This document shows, piece by piece, positions 43,394-51,236 of a stretch of DNA of 64,000 nucleotides; the stretch's first letter is position 1, and every line of letters begins with the position of its first letter. This stretch comes from an uncultured Muribaculaceae bacterium. GTDB taxonomy: Bacteria; Bacteroidota; Bacteroidia; Bacteroidales; Muribaculaceae. The position numbers were made by a program, and so were the translations under genes. The notes beneath the pieces were generated by a model. The model was not told where the DNA came from. It did no database searches and saw only the letters and a program-made list of their open reading frames with translations. Where the stretch lies: assembly GCA_910578095.1 (NCBI GenBank), contig CAJTOZ010000001.1:62001-126000 (forward strand). Direction: 5' to 3'.

Positions 43394-44650
43394 ATGAAAA
43401 CAATAGACGGATATGACGTGAAGATATTCACGGACAACATTGAGGAGAACGCATTGGAGCAAATCAAGCAGCTGCTCTCAATTGAGGTGTTCTCCGACAA
43501 GAAAATACGCATAATGCCTGATGTTCATGCTGGAGCAGGTTGCGTTATAGGGTTCACCGGTGACCTTGGGGATAAGGTAATTCCCAATATTGTAGGTGTG
43601 GACATAGGCTGCGGTATGCGTATCCTTAATCTTGGAAGGATTGAGGAAATTGATTACCACGCTTTCAACGAGCATATCCGGGCGAACATTCCATCTGGAA
43701 TGATTGTTCGTGAGGATAAGTTTGGGTTCAAACCGCTCGTGCACGAAGAGATGGATATCTACCGTGAGGCAAAGAAGATGGTGACGGAACTTCGTTGCTA
43801 CCGTGAGCTGAAATATTCCGACCGTATCTATAAAGCCATCGGTTCTCTCGGTGGTGGCAATCACTTCATTGAGTTGGATAAAGATAATGAGGGCAATGTG
43901 TATCTCGTTATCCATACCGGTTCGCGCAACCTTGGCAAGCAGGTGGCCGACATTTACCAGAATCGAGCCATCAAACATATGACTGAAGGCGCAGATGAAT
44001 TTGAGGGAACCATCAAGCGCGTAATCGAGGAATACAAAGCCGCCGGTCGCCGCTCCGAATTGCAAGGAGTAATCAAAAAGATGTGTAAGTCTCAACAGGA
44101 CGCAGAGCCGATACTACCTCGTGACTTGTGCTATGTTGAGAATGAGGCTCGTGAAGACTATCTCCACGATATGCGGATCTGCCAGCGTTGGGCTGTCCTC
44201 AACCGAAAACTCATATCATTATTGCTCCTTAAATTCTTCTCGAATGTCAGTATTATTGAAGAATTTGAAAGCGTCCACAACTACATAAGCGATGACAATA
44301 TCATCCGCAAGGGTTCTATCTCTGCGGCTGAGGGTGAGCGTTGCATCATACCGTTGAATATGCGCGACGGTTCATTGCTTTGCACCGGCAAGGGTAATCC
44401 GGATTGGAACTACTCGGCTCCACATGGAGCCGGGCGAGTTCTGAGCCGTACACAGGCTTACGCGCAAATCAAAATGGAGGACTTTGAGGCTTCGATGGCA
44501 GGAATCTATTCTGAGAGCGTCAACGACTTTACCCGCGATGAGTCGCCAATGGTTTACAAGCCGGCAGCCGAGATTATCGCCAACATTGGCGATACAGTCA
44601 GCATCGACACAATCATACGTCCAATCTTTAACTTCAAAGCATCAAAATAA
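43394..44650 (+). CDS. rtcB: RtcB-family RNA ligase
   Basis: The 418-residue RNA 3'-phosphate/5'-OH ligase keeps all core motifs: VGVDIGCGMRIL, GGGNHFIELD, HTGSRNLGKQVADIY, SVHNYIS and APHGAGRVLSRTQ. The ATG at 43394 (MKTIDGYDVKIF) is preceded by the promoter, so the open frame to 43349 is not used. It is a different paralogue from the RtcB2 at 35941. Its stop overlaps the start of a small ORF (TAATG), suggesting coupling. Confidence 0.92.
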   Translation: MKTIDGYDVKIFTDNIEENALEQIKQLLSIEVFSDKKIRIMPDVHAGAGCVIGFTGDLGDKVIPNIVGVDIGCGMRILNLGRIEEIDYHAFNEHIRANIPSGMIVREDKFGFKPLVHEEMDIYREAKKMVTELRCYRELKYSDRIYKAIGSLGGGNHFIELDKDNEGNVYLVIHTGSRNLGKQVADIYQNRAIKHMTEGADEFEGTIKRVIEEYKAAGRRSELQGVIKKMCKSQQDAEPILPRDLCYVENEAREDYLHDMRICQRWAVLNRKLISLLLLKFFSNVSIIEEFESVHNYISDDNIIRKGSISAAEGERCIIPLNMRDGSLLCTGKGNPDWNYSAPHGAGRVLSRTQAYAQIKMEDFEASMAGIYSESVNDFTRDESPMVYKPAAEIIANIGDTVSIDTIIRPIFNFKASK

Positions 44651-44787
44651 TGGATCTTGTTGATATGACAAATGAGGAGCGCATTGCAATGATGCGTAAG
44701 CGTCGTGCCTTTTTCATAGAAATGACAAAGGGATATATACCGACCTGCATACGTTCTTCATTGATAATGATGAAAGATTTGCAGTAA
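44650..44787 (+). CDS. Small ORF (45 aa) with a -1 slippery heptamer
   Basis: The ORF starts on the A of the rtcB stop (TAATG). It reads MDLVDMTNEERIAMMRKRRA and reaches A-AAG-GGA at 44727-44733, a canonical X-XXY-YYZ heptamer in phase. In the zero frame the remaining codons look unprotein-like. In the -1 frame the reading runs on as GIYTDLHTFFIDNDERFAVM into the next ORF, for a joint product of about 104 aa. It is either a programmed frameshift or a gene broken by an indel. Confidence 0.5.
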   Translation: MDLVDMTNEERIAMMRKRRAFFIEMTKGYIPTCIRSSLIMMKDLQ

Positions 44788-44963
44788 TGGGTATGGAACT
44801 TACCGAACGCGACACCCATCTACAAATCTATATCCAGTTGGATTTTACCGAGTATGAATATTACTATATAGATAAGAATATAGATGGGAAACTTGTAGTG
44901 AGAAATACGGTCTCGTGGGATGAATACTGTGCTTGCACGGATATTGATATTTTCTCGCATTAA
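44787..44963 (+). CDS. Continuation ORF (58 aa) in the -1 frame
   Basis: MGMELTERDTHLQIYIQLDF with a Tyr-rich run after it and an acidic end (CACTDIDIFSH). It has its own ATG overlapping the upstream TAA (TAATG), so it could be translated alone by coupling. Yet the same frame is protein-like for about 20 codons before this ATG. No family recognised. Confidence 0.5.
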   Translation: MGMELTERDTHLQIYIQLDFTEYEYYYIDKNIDGKLVVRNTVSWDEYCACTDIDIFSH

Positions 44964-44980
44964 TTCAAATTTCTCAAACT

Positions 44981-45016
44981 TGTATCAGCAAATGCAACAA
45001 GTGAGGACTAACTTTG
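44981..45016 (+). promoter_or_regulatory. Type A motif and promoter (site A2) of the AAA+ gene
   Basis: 19-mer TGTATCAGCAAATGCAACA (44981-44999), 9 bp, TAACTTTG (45009-45016). Confidence 0.75.
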
Positions 45017-45050
45017 CCGACGTAATAAAATAAGACTAAATCCGGCAATT

Positions 45051-47150
45051 ATGGAAATGAAATCAATCCAGTATCTCAAAGCAGCGGCAAACAAACTCAG
45101 AGACGGCAAGCTCAAACGTCTTGGAGGAAAGGAAGTGTCAGAAGCTCTTAATGGCATGATGAGGACTTTGGAACTTGAGTCCAAAGATGAAGCTATCATC
45201 TTTGCGGCACTCTTCGATAGAAGCTGTGCCGGCCGCTGCTCCGACCTCGATGATATAGCATCGTACTTCGGGGCAGCGCAACTCGATGTAATGGAATATG
45301 TGCCTGCCGTAAGAAGTCTTGAAAAGAAAGGTTTCATAGTCCAGACCGACAGAAGCGAATGTCGTATTGGTCGCCAGAATTTCATGGTGACCAACTACGT
45401 GATTGGTTGCATTCTGGAAAATCAGAAGCCTAACCGTCATAAAGCCACTATTCTTGAAAAGGAATTTGACAAATATGACCTCTGCAAACTGGTCAGCTCT
45501 CAGGTGGAGGACGATGATGTCACAACTGAAGCCTTATTTCAGTTTGTCGAAAGTGCAGAACGTGATAATGCCGTAATGCCACTTGTCAGAGATTTGAAAG
45601 AGGTTATACCTTCATTGCCCGACAGAACTTTGTTTTATGAAATGTGCAACGATTTTGTAGAACAGGATGGAAACGGACGCTCAAATGTGACATCAACGTT
45701 GAGGGACATGTATCAGGCTTACGGCATACGATTCAAGGTGCGTAAGTCGCTGATTGACGGCTCAAACCCACTTATAGTATCCGACCTTATCGAACTATCA
45801 AGCGATAAGGATGATATGACATTGACTACAAATGGTCAGAGACTTTTCTTAGGCGAAGATTTTGGAGCATTTGGTCAGCAATACACCGGGCTCAATCTGT
45901 ATTCATTCGCACGTCAGATTAAGGAATACGTTCACAGTAAGGATCACGATGCTGAGAAACAGGGAGCAATGAAAAAACTTGCAGAGAAGATTTGCATCAT
46001 AGAGGAATCAAACCGTTCGCTCGAATGTCTCCCGAAAATAAAGGAGATAATAAACGAGGAGGATTTGCGGGCCTTGTTTTACATCGCCTGCGATGCTTGC
46101 GCCAACGGCGACACGCTCAGTGTTTCGCGCGAGATGGGTGAAATGTATCCTGTCAAGGAGCGCAACAAATATATTAAGGAGTTCAAGGAGGAGACGCATA
46201 AATTGCAGCGTCTCGACCTTATGGAGATGGTGCCCCAGTCATCAATTTTCGGGGAATATACAGTATTGCAGCTGACGGATAAAGGTAAGAAGCTGTACTT
46301 TGGAGAGGATGCCTCACTCTATATTGAGAAACCGGAGAAAAAAGACCTCATCTGCGCTGCCGACATCAAGGAAAAGCAGCTTTTCTTCTCCGAAAAAGAG
46401 CAATCACAGTTGAATCTTGTAGCCGATTCGCTTCAGAATGCCAATTATACCAACATGGTAAGCCGTCTTGAGGACAAAGGCTTGCCTAAAGGCATGGCAA
46501 TACTGCTCTATGGCGCGCCCGGAACCGGAAAGACTGAATCAGTGATGCAGTGGGCGCGAGCAACAGGTCGTGACATAATCCATGTGGATATTTCTGCATC
46601 AAAAAGCATGTGGTATGGCGAAAGTGAAAAGATAATCAAAGAGATTTTTACCAAATACCGGCGGCAGTGCAAACGTTCCGTACTGAAACCCATTCTGCTC
46701 TTCAATGAGGCCGATGCTATTTTCGCCTCACGCAAAACCGGCAACAATAGCAGCATAGATCAAACAGAAAATGCCATCCAAAATATCATCCTTGAAGAAA
46801 TGGAGTGTCTCGACGGCATACTGATTGCTACGACCAATCTTGCCGACAATCTCGACAAGGCATTTGAGCGTCGTTTCCTTTTCAAAATTCGTTTCGACAA
46901 GCCCTCAATCGAGGCAAAGACTAAAATCTGGAGAGACAAACTTTCGGCTCTGTCAGAGGCTGAGGCTCATTCGTTAGCTATCAGATACGACTTCAGCGGT
47001 GGTGAGATAGACAATATCGTCCGCAAATCGCTCATGAGCGAAGTTATTGAGGGAAAGATTCCATCTTTTAATGAGATTGAAAAGCTATGCACAGAAGAAA
47101 AAATGGGTAGATCAGCAGGTAAACGTGTGGGATTTAATACAAAAATCTAA
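45051..47150 (+). CDS. AAA+ ATPase with long helical N-terminal region (699 aa)
   Basis: The C-terminal 230 residues form an AAA+ domain of the spastin/FtsH-like type: Walker A YGAPGTGKTES at about 488-495, Walker B ILLFNEADAI near 548 (Asn in place of the first acidic residue, as seen in some bacterial members), sensor 1 IATTNLADNLD and arginine-finger region FERRFLFKIRF. The first 450 residues contain repeated winged-helix-like segments and no enzymatic motif, so they may recognise substrates. The gene stands alone between two type A promoters. Remodelling of an RNP or protein complex is plausible but not shown. Confidence 0.8.
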   Translation: MEMKSIQYLKAAANKLRDGKLKRLGGKEVSEALNGMMRTLELESKDEAIIFAALFDRSCAGRCSDLDDIASYFGAAQLDVMEYVPAVRSLEKKGFIVQTDRSECRIGRQNFMVTNYVIGCILENQKPNRHKATILEKEFDKYDLCKLVSSQVEDDDVTTEALFQFVESAERDNAVMPLVRDLKEVIPSLPDRTLFYEMCNDFVEQDGNGRSNVTSTLRDMYQAYGIRFKVRKSLIDGSNPLIVSDLIELSSDKDDMTLTTNGQRLFLGEDFGAFGQQYTGLNLYSFARQIKEYVHSKDHDAEKQGAMKKLAEKICIIEESNRSLECLPKIKEIINEEDLRALFYIACDACANGDTLSVSREMGEMYPVKERNKYIKEFKEETHKLQRLDLMEMVPQSSIFGEYTVLQLTDKGKKLYFGEDASLYIEKPEKKDLICAADIKEKQLFFSEKEQSQLNLVADSLQNANYTNMVSRLEDKGLPKGMAILLYGAPGTGKTESVMQWARATGRDIIHVDISASKSMWYGESEKIIKEIFTKYRRQCKRSVLKPILLFNEADAIFASRKTGNNSSIDQTENAIQNIILEEMECLDGILIATTNLADNLDKAFERRFLFKIRFDKPSIEAKTKIWRDKLSALSEAEAHSLAIRYDFSGGEIDNIVRKSLMSEVIEGKIPSFNEIEKLCTEEKMGRSAGKRVGFNTKI

Positions 47151-47153
47151 CCT

Positions 47154-47189
47154 TGTATCACAAAATGCGACATGTTTGCATTAACTTTG
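47154..47189 (+). promoter_or_regulatory. Type A motif and promoter (site A3) of the WYL-exonuclease-FtsZ unit
   Basis: 19-mer TGTATCACAAAATGCGACA (47154-47172), 9 bp, TAACTTTG (47182-47189). Best inverted repeat of the set: TGTATCA / TGCGACA. Confidence 0.75.
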
Positions 47190-47228
47190 TAGCGAATAAT
47201 CAAATCCAACTGACAAAGAAATATCCCC

Positions 47229-48134
47229 ATGACTCAATTACAGAAATATACTTGGCTGATAGAAACTATCAGACGTGCCGGTAAGATTTCACATAGAGAT
47301 TTGTCCGACAAATGGGAACGTTGCAAAGACCTAAGTGACTGCAAACCACTTCATCGAGCCACGTTCAACCGTTGGCGTGACAACATCTTCTCACAGTTTG
47401 GAATCATCATATCTTGCCAACGTGTAGGCGGATATCTCTATTATATAGAGAATCCGGAGGATATCGACGAGGATGAACTGAAGAAATGGATGCTTGACTC
47501 ATTTGCAGTCGGCAACCTTATCGGAGAGAACCTTTCTCTAAAGGGGCGAATACTTGTTGACCAAATTCCATCCGGTCGAGATCACTTGACCACGATACTG
47601 GAAGCGATGAAAGAAAACCGGGTGGTGAATATTATATATAAACCATTCTGGTATTCCCGCCCATTTGAAATTCTTGTTGAGCCTTACTGCGTGAAGTTGT
47701 TTGAAAATCGCTGGTATATGCTCGGCCACAATCTCAGCAAAGACACCATTCGTCTGTATGGCCTTGACCGCATAGAATCTGTTGAGATTACCAATCAAGA
47801 GTATAAATTGCCAAAAGACTTCTCTGCGGCCGAATACTTTTCAAACTATTTCGGCATCGTTACCGATGACAGAGTCAAGCCGGAACGCATAGTGCTTCGC
47901 GCTAACAAAGACCACACTCCCTATCTCAAATCACTACCATTACATCATAGTCAGGAGTTGATTGAGGACAATGGCGAGTATGCAGACTTCAGCCTCTATC
48001 TCGCGCCTACCTACGACTTCATCATGAAGCTCCTTCACGTCGGAGGGATGGTAGAGGTGATTTCACCGGCATCATTGCGCAAAACCATGAAAGGTTGGAT
48101 TTCAGATATGTATGACCTCTACAAAAAAGACTGA
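47229..48134 (+). CDS. WYL-domain transcriptional regulator (copy A)
   Basis: A 301-residue paralogue of the regulator at 37528, with N-terminal winged HTH (LIETIRRAGKISHRDLSDKW, HRATFNRWRDNIFSQFG), a WYL domain with signature NRWYML near residue 162, and the same C-terminal extension (LPLHHSQELIE, AP-YDFIMKLL). It is first in a unit with a DnaQ-like exonuclease and an FtsZ-like gene and sits under site A3. It probably controls itself and the other four type A promoters. Activator or repressor cannot be decided, but the lack of a -33 TTTG favours activation. Confidence 0.88.
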   Translation: MTQLQKYTWLIETIRRAGKISHRDLSDKWERCKDLSDCKPLHRATFNRWRDNIFSQFGIIISCQRVGGYLYYIENPEDIDEDELKKWMLDSFAVGNLIGENLSLKGRILVDQIPSGRDHLTTILEAMKENRVVNIIYKPFWYSRPFEILVEPYCVKLFENRWYMLGHNLSKDTIRLYGLDRIESVEITNQEYKLPKDFSAAEYFSNYFGIVTDDRVKPERIVLRANKDHTPYLKSLPLHHSQELIEDNGEYADFSLYLAPTYDFIMKLLHVGGMVEVISPASLRKTMKGWISDMYDLYKKD

Positions 48135-48136
48135 CG

Positions 48137-48625
48137 ATGCAGGACTTTGTAGCAATAGACTTTGAAACAGCCAATGGCCGACGTTCAAGTGTCTGCGCCG
48201 TTGGCATCGTGGTTGTACGTGGCGGCAAAGTTGTTGATAAATATTACAGTCTAATTCAACCGTCGCCCAACTACTACACATATTGGACTACGGAAGTGCA
48301 TGGGCTGACAAGAGAAGATACCGACGGACAACCGCAATTCCCGGAAGTATGGGCACAGATAGCCCCACGTATTCAAGGACTACCTTTGGTGGCACATAAC
48401 CGACCATTCGACGAGAGTTGTCTTAAAGCCGTGTTTAATGAGTACGGTATGGAATATCCAGATTATGAATTCCATTGTACCCTTGCAGCATCTCGACGCA
48501 ATATGGATTTTTCATGTCACCAACTCCATGTGGTAGCGGCAGCTTGTGGCTACGACCTCGAAAACCATCACCACGCACTTGCCGATGCAGAGGCGTGTGC
48601 AGCAATAGCATTAAAAATCTTATAA
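48137..48625 (+). CDS. DnaQ-like 3'-5' exonuclease (DEDDh)
   Basis: The 162 residues are a stand-alone exonuclease domain. Catalytic residues are visible: D8 and E10 in VAIDFETANG, Asp in HNRPFDESCL, and the final His/Asp in HHALADAEAC. It starts 2 bp after the WYL stop, so it is co-expressed. Such small DEDDh enzymes trim RNA or DNA 3' ends; here trimming ends before RtcB ligation is one possibility (inference). Confidence 0.88.
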   Translation: MQDFVAIDFETANGRRSSVCAVGIVVVRGGKVVDKYYSLIQPSPNYYTYWTTEVHGLTREDTDGQPQFPEVWAQIAPRIQGLPLVAHNRPFDESCLKAVFNEYGMEYPDYEFHCTLAASRRNMDFSCHQLHVVAAACGYDLENHHHALADAEACAAIALKIL

Positions 48626-48636
48626 CACCAGCAAAT

Positions 48637-49311
48637 ATGAGCGTAACAATAATCTCTGTCGGAAATGGCGGATTCAATGTCGCCTCCGACATTATAAAAG
48701 CAGGAATATTCCCCGAACATCAATTTATTGTTGTTGATACAGATAAGGAACAGCTGGAGAAAAATGCAGAGTATGCTGACAAAAGTATTCTTTTTGAGAA
48801 ATTCGGTCGCGGAAAGGTAAAGTCAGCCTTGATAGGTTTGGTTGATGAGGTACTTGACAGGACAGCAGATACCATAATCGTATGCACAACTCTCGGAGGA
48901 AAGACCGGAACAAAATATGCACCTCTCATTTCCCTTAATGCCATTCTTAGAGGCAAGTTCGTCTGCAATGTATTCTCTATGCCTTATAAATTTGAAGGCA
49001 CGGCTAAGAATAATCTTGCCTCTGCCGCATGGCATCTCATGATGTGTACTGCGAATCTAACATTCCAGCAATACAATGATGGTCTGGAACACGTTGAGAA
49101 TCTTATGATGGGTGAAATGGATAAGCCGTTAGTTGATGCTATATCCAATGCTCTTTCAAGTCACTCTGTCCAAGAGTTATCTCAAATGAACAATGAGCGA
49201 CTAAGGTATTTGATTCCCAAAGAATATCAGCCGCTGATAAGAATAGTAGGGGACGCCTATCTCAAGATTACCGAAGCTGAACGTAAACAACTTTTTGACG
49301 ATTTGGCATAA
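48637..49311 (+). CDS. FtsZ-like GTPase-domain protein lacking the C-terminal domain
   Basis: The 224 residues match the N-terminal nucleotide-binding domain of the FtsZ/tubulin family: ISVGNGGFNVASDII (T1 loop), FIVVDTDKEQL (NTD-like strand) and CTTLGGKTGTKYAPLI, the T4 tubulin signature (GGxTGT), then MPYKFEG and a QQYND equivalent of the ND element. The T7 loop with catalytic Asp and the C-terminal FtsZ domain are absent. Those parts are found in the protein at 49664. It starts 11 bp after the exonuclease gene. A heteropolymer with the second protein is inferred. Confidence 0.8.
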   Translation: MSVTIISVGNGGFNVASDIIKAGIFPEHQFIVVDTDKEQLEKNAEYADKSILFEKFGRGKVKSALIGLVDEVLDRTADTIIVCTTLGGKTGTKYAPLISLNAILRGKFVCNVFSMPYKFEGTAKNNLASAAWHLMMCTANLTFQQYNDGLEHVENLMMGEMDKPLVDAISNALSSHSVQELSQMNNERLRYLIPKEYQPLIRIVGDAYLKITEAERKQLFDDLA

Positions 49312-49313
49312 GC

Positions 49314-49349
49314 TGACACCAAATCTGATACATCGGTGGTATAACTTTG
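49314..49349 (+). promoter_or_regulatory. Type A motif and promoter (site A4) of the 71-aa/FtsZ/TM/PLD unit
   Basis: 19-mer TGACACCAAATCTGATACA (49314-49332), 9 bp, TAACTTTG (49342-49349). The right arm TGATACA is the exact inverse of TGTATCA at A2/A3. Confidence 0.65.
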
Positions 49350-49375
49350 CTGCGTAACCATTAAATAAATCATAT

Positions 49376-49591
49376 ATGGCACTATTCAAAGTAACCACTA
49401 AAAAGCTGCTGGTCAGCAATGGCAAACGTCTCGAAGCAGGGATGACTGCCGAAGTATCGTACAACGCAAGCACCCTCCCTTGGTGCACAGCAACAAAGGC
49501 TGAGTTTAAGCGTCAGTTGAAGATGAAGTATAACGTTGATTTCCCCGACGGCTACATCAATGGCAATAATCTCAGCATTGAGAAACTCTAA
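49376..49591 (+). CDS. Small hypothetical protein (71 aa), related to the 67-aa protein at 39020
   Basis: MALFKVTTKKLLVSNGKRLE at the start and LSIEKL at the end; beta-rich, unknown function. It resembles the minus-strand 67-aa protein, so each regulon contains one copy. It is followed after 72 bp by the second FtsZ-like gene; a 9-bp hairpin (49607-49640) lies in that gap. Confidence 0.7.
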   Translation: MALFKVTTKKLLVSNGKRLEAGMTAEVSYNASTLPWCTATKAEFKRQLKMKYNVDFPDGYINGNNLSIEKL

Positions 49592-49663
49592 CGCAACCAC
49601 TCACTTGGATAGCGGTCAACATCATTATTGGCCGTTATCCTATTCAATCAAAAGATCGGCATT

Positions 49664-50401
49664 ATGACAGAATGTTTATCAAACGACTACACCGACAATT
49701 TTCCTGTTAGTTTTCACGTATTCGGGATTGGCGAGAGCTTCAAACCGATTATAGACAAAATCGATGCTTTGGGGTATGATGGTGTTTCGGCCAAGACCAT
49801 AAGACCAGAGCAATTACCATTACCGGTAGAGGAAGACCGGATGGTCATCATATTGGCCGATGAGGGCAACGATTCGGTGAGCGATGCAGCAAAAAGTTTC
49901 TATCAAGCAGGAGTCTTAACTCTCATAGTTTCACATAAGCGGTTTGAAAGCCAATCCAAATTTTGTGATGCGCAATCAGTGGTTGATACTGACGCCATGT
50001 ATCATCCTGTCAAGGTGATTCTTGACATGATATTCAATAATGGACTCATTGCCCTTGACTTCAATGACATTCGCTCATGCCTACATGATTCCAGATCCTT
50101 CAAAGTTGCTGAGACGACCGGCAAAGGAGGCGAACAACGGGTGGCAGATGCCATTTCCAAAATTGAGAATATTATATCTCATAAAGAGAAGAACGCCATA
50201 GAGAATTTTATAATTTCAATATCTTTCAACCACGATATTCAGCCGCCAGTAAGGATGTATGAGATGAAGGCTCTTTCTGATTTTCTTTCAAGCCTTCCTG
50301 AAGAAGTCAATGCGATATGGGGTGTGTTCCATGACGACAAAATGCCCTTGGATGAAGTCCGATTAACAGCAATCCTCTCCGGAAAGGAGCTGAAGCCATG
50401 A
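49664..50401 (+). CDS. FtsZ-like protein with T7 loop and C-terminal domain but no GTP-binding signature
   Basis: The start at 49664 gives 245 residues. The N-terminal 120 are an eroded Rossmann-like part (VSFHVFGIGESFKPIIDKID) with no GGGTGT. From residue 126 the sequence follows FtsZ closely: NGLIALDFNDIRSCL is the helix-H7/T7 loop region with both Asp (about D132, D135) kept and the Asn replaced by Ala. GKGGEQRVADAISKIENI is the next helix. IENFIISISFNHDIQ, EEVNAIWGVFHDDKMP and VRLTAILSG are the C-terminal domain strands. It complements the 48637 protein. Its stop overlaps the start of the next gene. Confidence 0.75.
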   Translation: MTECLSNDYTDNFPVSFHVFGIGESFKPIIDKIDALGYDGVSAKTIRPEQLPLPVEEDRMVIILADEGNDSVSDAAKSFYQAGVLTLIVSHKRFESQSKFCDAQSVVDTDAMYHPVKVILDMIFNNGLIALDFNDIRSCLHDSRSFKVAETTGKGGEQRVADAISKIENIISHKEKNAIENFIISISFNHDIQPPVRMYEMKALSDFLSSLPEEVNAIWGVFHDDKMPLDEVRLTAILSGKELKP

Positions 50402-50634
50402 TGCAAAGAGTCACTAAAGCACAACTTAAATTGATGAAGTACGGCGCGTTCATCGGTATTATCGGAGGAATAGCCTCATTTGTAGGCCCACCTCATAATG
50501 GGCTCATCAAGGCGATGATAGGCGTAGTAATAGGTTGTATGCTTCTTGGGAAACGTTTGCCAATAGCTCTGAAAGAAATGTACGATGCCAACAAACCAAT
50601 CATGGATGAGATTGAAGATTCGTTCAAAGATTGA
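50398..50634 (+). CDS. Small membrane protein (78 aa)
   Basis: Two closely spaced hydrophobic segments (YGAFIGIIGGIASFVG and AMIGVVIGCMLLG) followed by an acidic cytoplasmic tail. No family recognised. The start overlaps the FtsZ-like stop (ATGA) and the PLD gene follows 2 bp after its stop, so it could anchor a tubulin-like filament or the PLD protein at the membrane. Confidence 0.7.
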   Translation: MMQRVTKAQLKLMKYGAFIGIIGGIASFVGPPHNGLIKAMIGVVIGCMLLGKRLPIALKEMYDANKPIMDEIEDSFKD

Positions 50635-50636
50635 TT

Positions 50637-51152
50637 ATGACAACGGAATACATAGAAGACAAAGATCATTACGAGAAGGTCATTGAAAGAATCCGCGGTA
50701 CTAAATCCATGCTTTGGATAGGGACTGCTGATATAAAGGATTTGCACATAGCCAAAGGAAAAGAATCGGAACCGTTTCTTGGGCTATTGTCCCGCCTCCT
50801 AAAGGCTGGAGTGGAGATCCGTCTAATCCATGCTAAAGAACCGGGGCCGGCATTCCGTGAAGATTTCGACAGATATGAAAATCTCTCAACTTCACTCGAA
50901 CGAATGCTTTGTCCCCGCGTCCATTTCAAAATCATCATCATTGATGGCCAATGGACCTATATAGGCTCTGCAAATCTCACCGGAGCCGGAATGGGCATGA
51001 AAAGCACTAACCGCCGCAATTTCGAGGCCGGAATCCTGACCGATGACCCTGGTCTTGTTGAATCCACAATGGAGCATTTCGACAGCGTATGGCGTGGCGA
51101 ACACTGCAAAAAATGCGGCCGTCGCCAATACTGCGCAGACCCAATACAATAA
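50637..51152 (+). CDS. Phospholipase D-like protein with one HKD motif and C-terminal Cys cluster
   Basis: The 171 residues contain HFKIIIIDGQWTYIGSANLTG: H97, K99, D103 and the GSxN element of the PLD superfamily. One HKD motif per chain means it would act as a homodimer, as PLD-family nucleases do. The C-terminus HCKKCGRRQYC suggests a zinc-binding tail. The ATG at 50637 is preferred over TTG at 50631. DNA/RNA or lipid phosphodiesters are possible substrates. A decayed second copy lies at 52623. Confidence 0.85.
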   Translation: MTTEYIEDKDHYEKVIERIRGTKSMLWIGTADIKDLHIAKGKESEPFLGLLSRLLKAGVEIRLIHAKEPGPAFREDFDRYENLSTSLERMLCPRVHFKIIIIDGQWTYIGSANLTGAGMGMKSTNRRNFEAGILTDDPGLVESTMEHFDSVWRGEHCKKCGRRQYCADPIQ

Positions 51153-51194
51153 CTTTTTTTCATAAAATCCAATTTCTGTAAATTTTCCATAAGT

Positions 51195-51230
51195 GGTATC
51201 GCATAATGAGACATCACCTGTCTAAATTTG
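51195..51230 (+). promoter_or_regulatory. Type A motif and promoter (site A5) of the retron
   Basis: 19-mer GGTATCGCATAATGAGACA (51195-51213), 9 bp, TAAATTTG (51223-51230). Transcription would start about 51237, just before the retron repeat a1. Confidence 0.7.
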
Positions 51231-51236
51231 CGATAC

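Noticed and set aside
49607..49640. A 9-bp hairpin (GGATAGCGG / CCGTTATCC) as an intrinsic terminator
   Set aside because: No U-run follows and the next gene of the unit starts 24 bp later; at most it attenuates or stabilises the mRNA.
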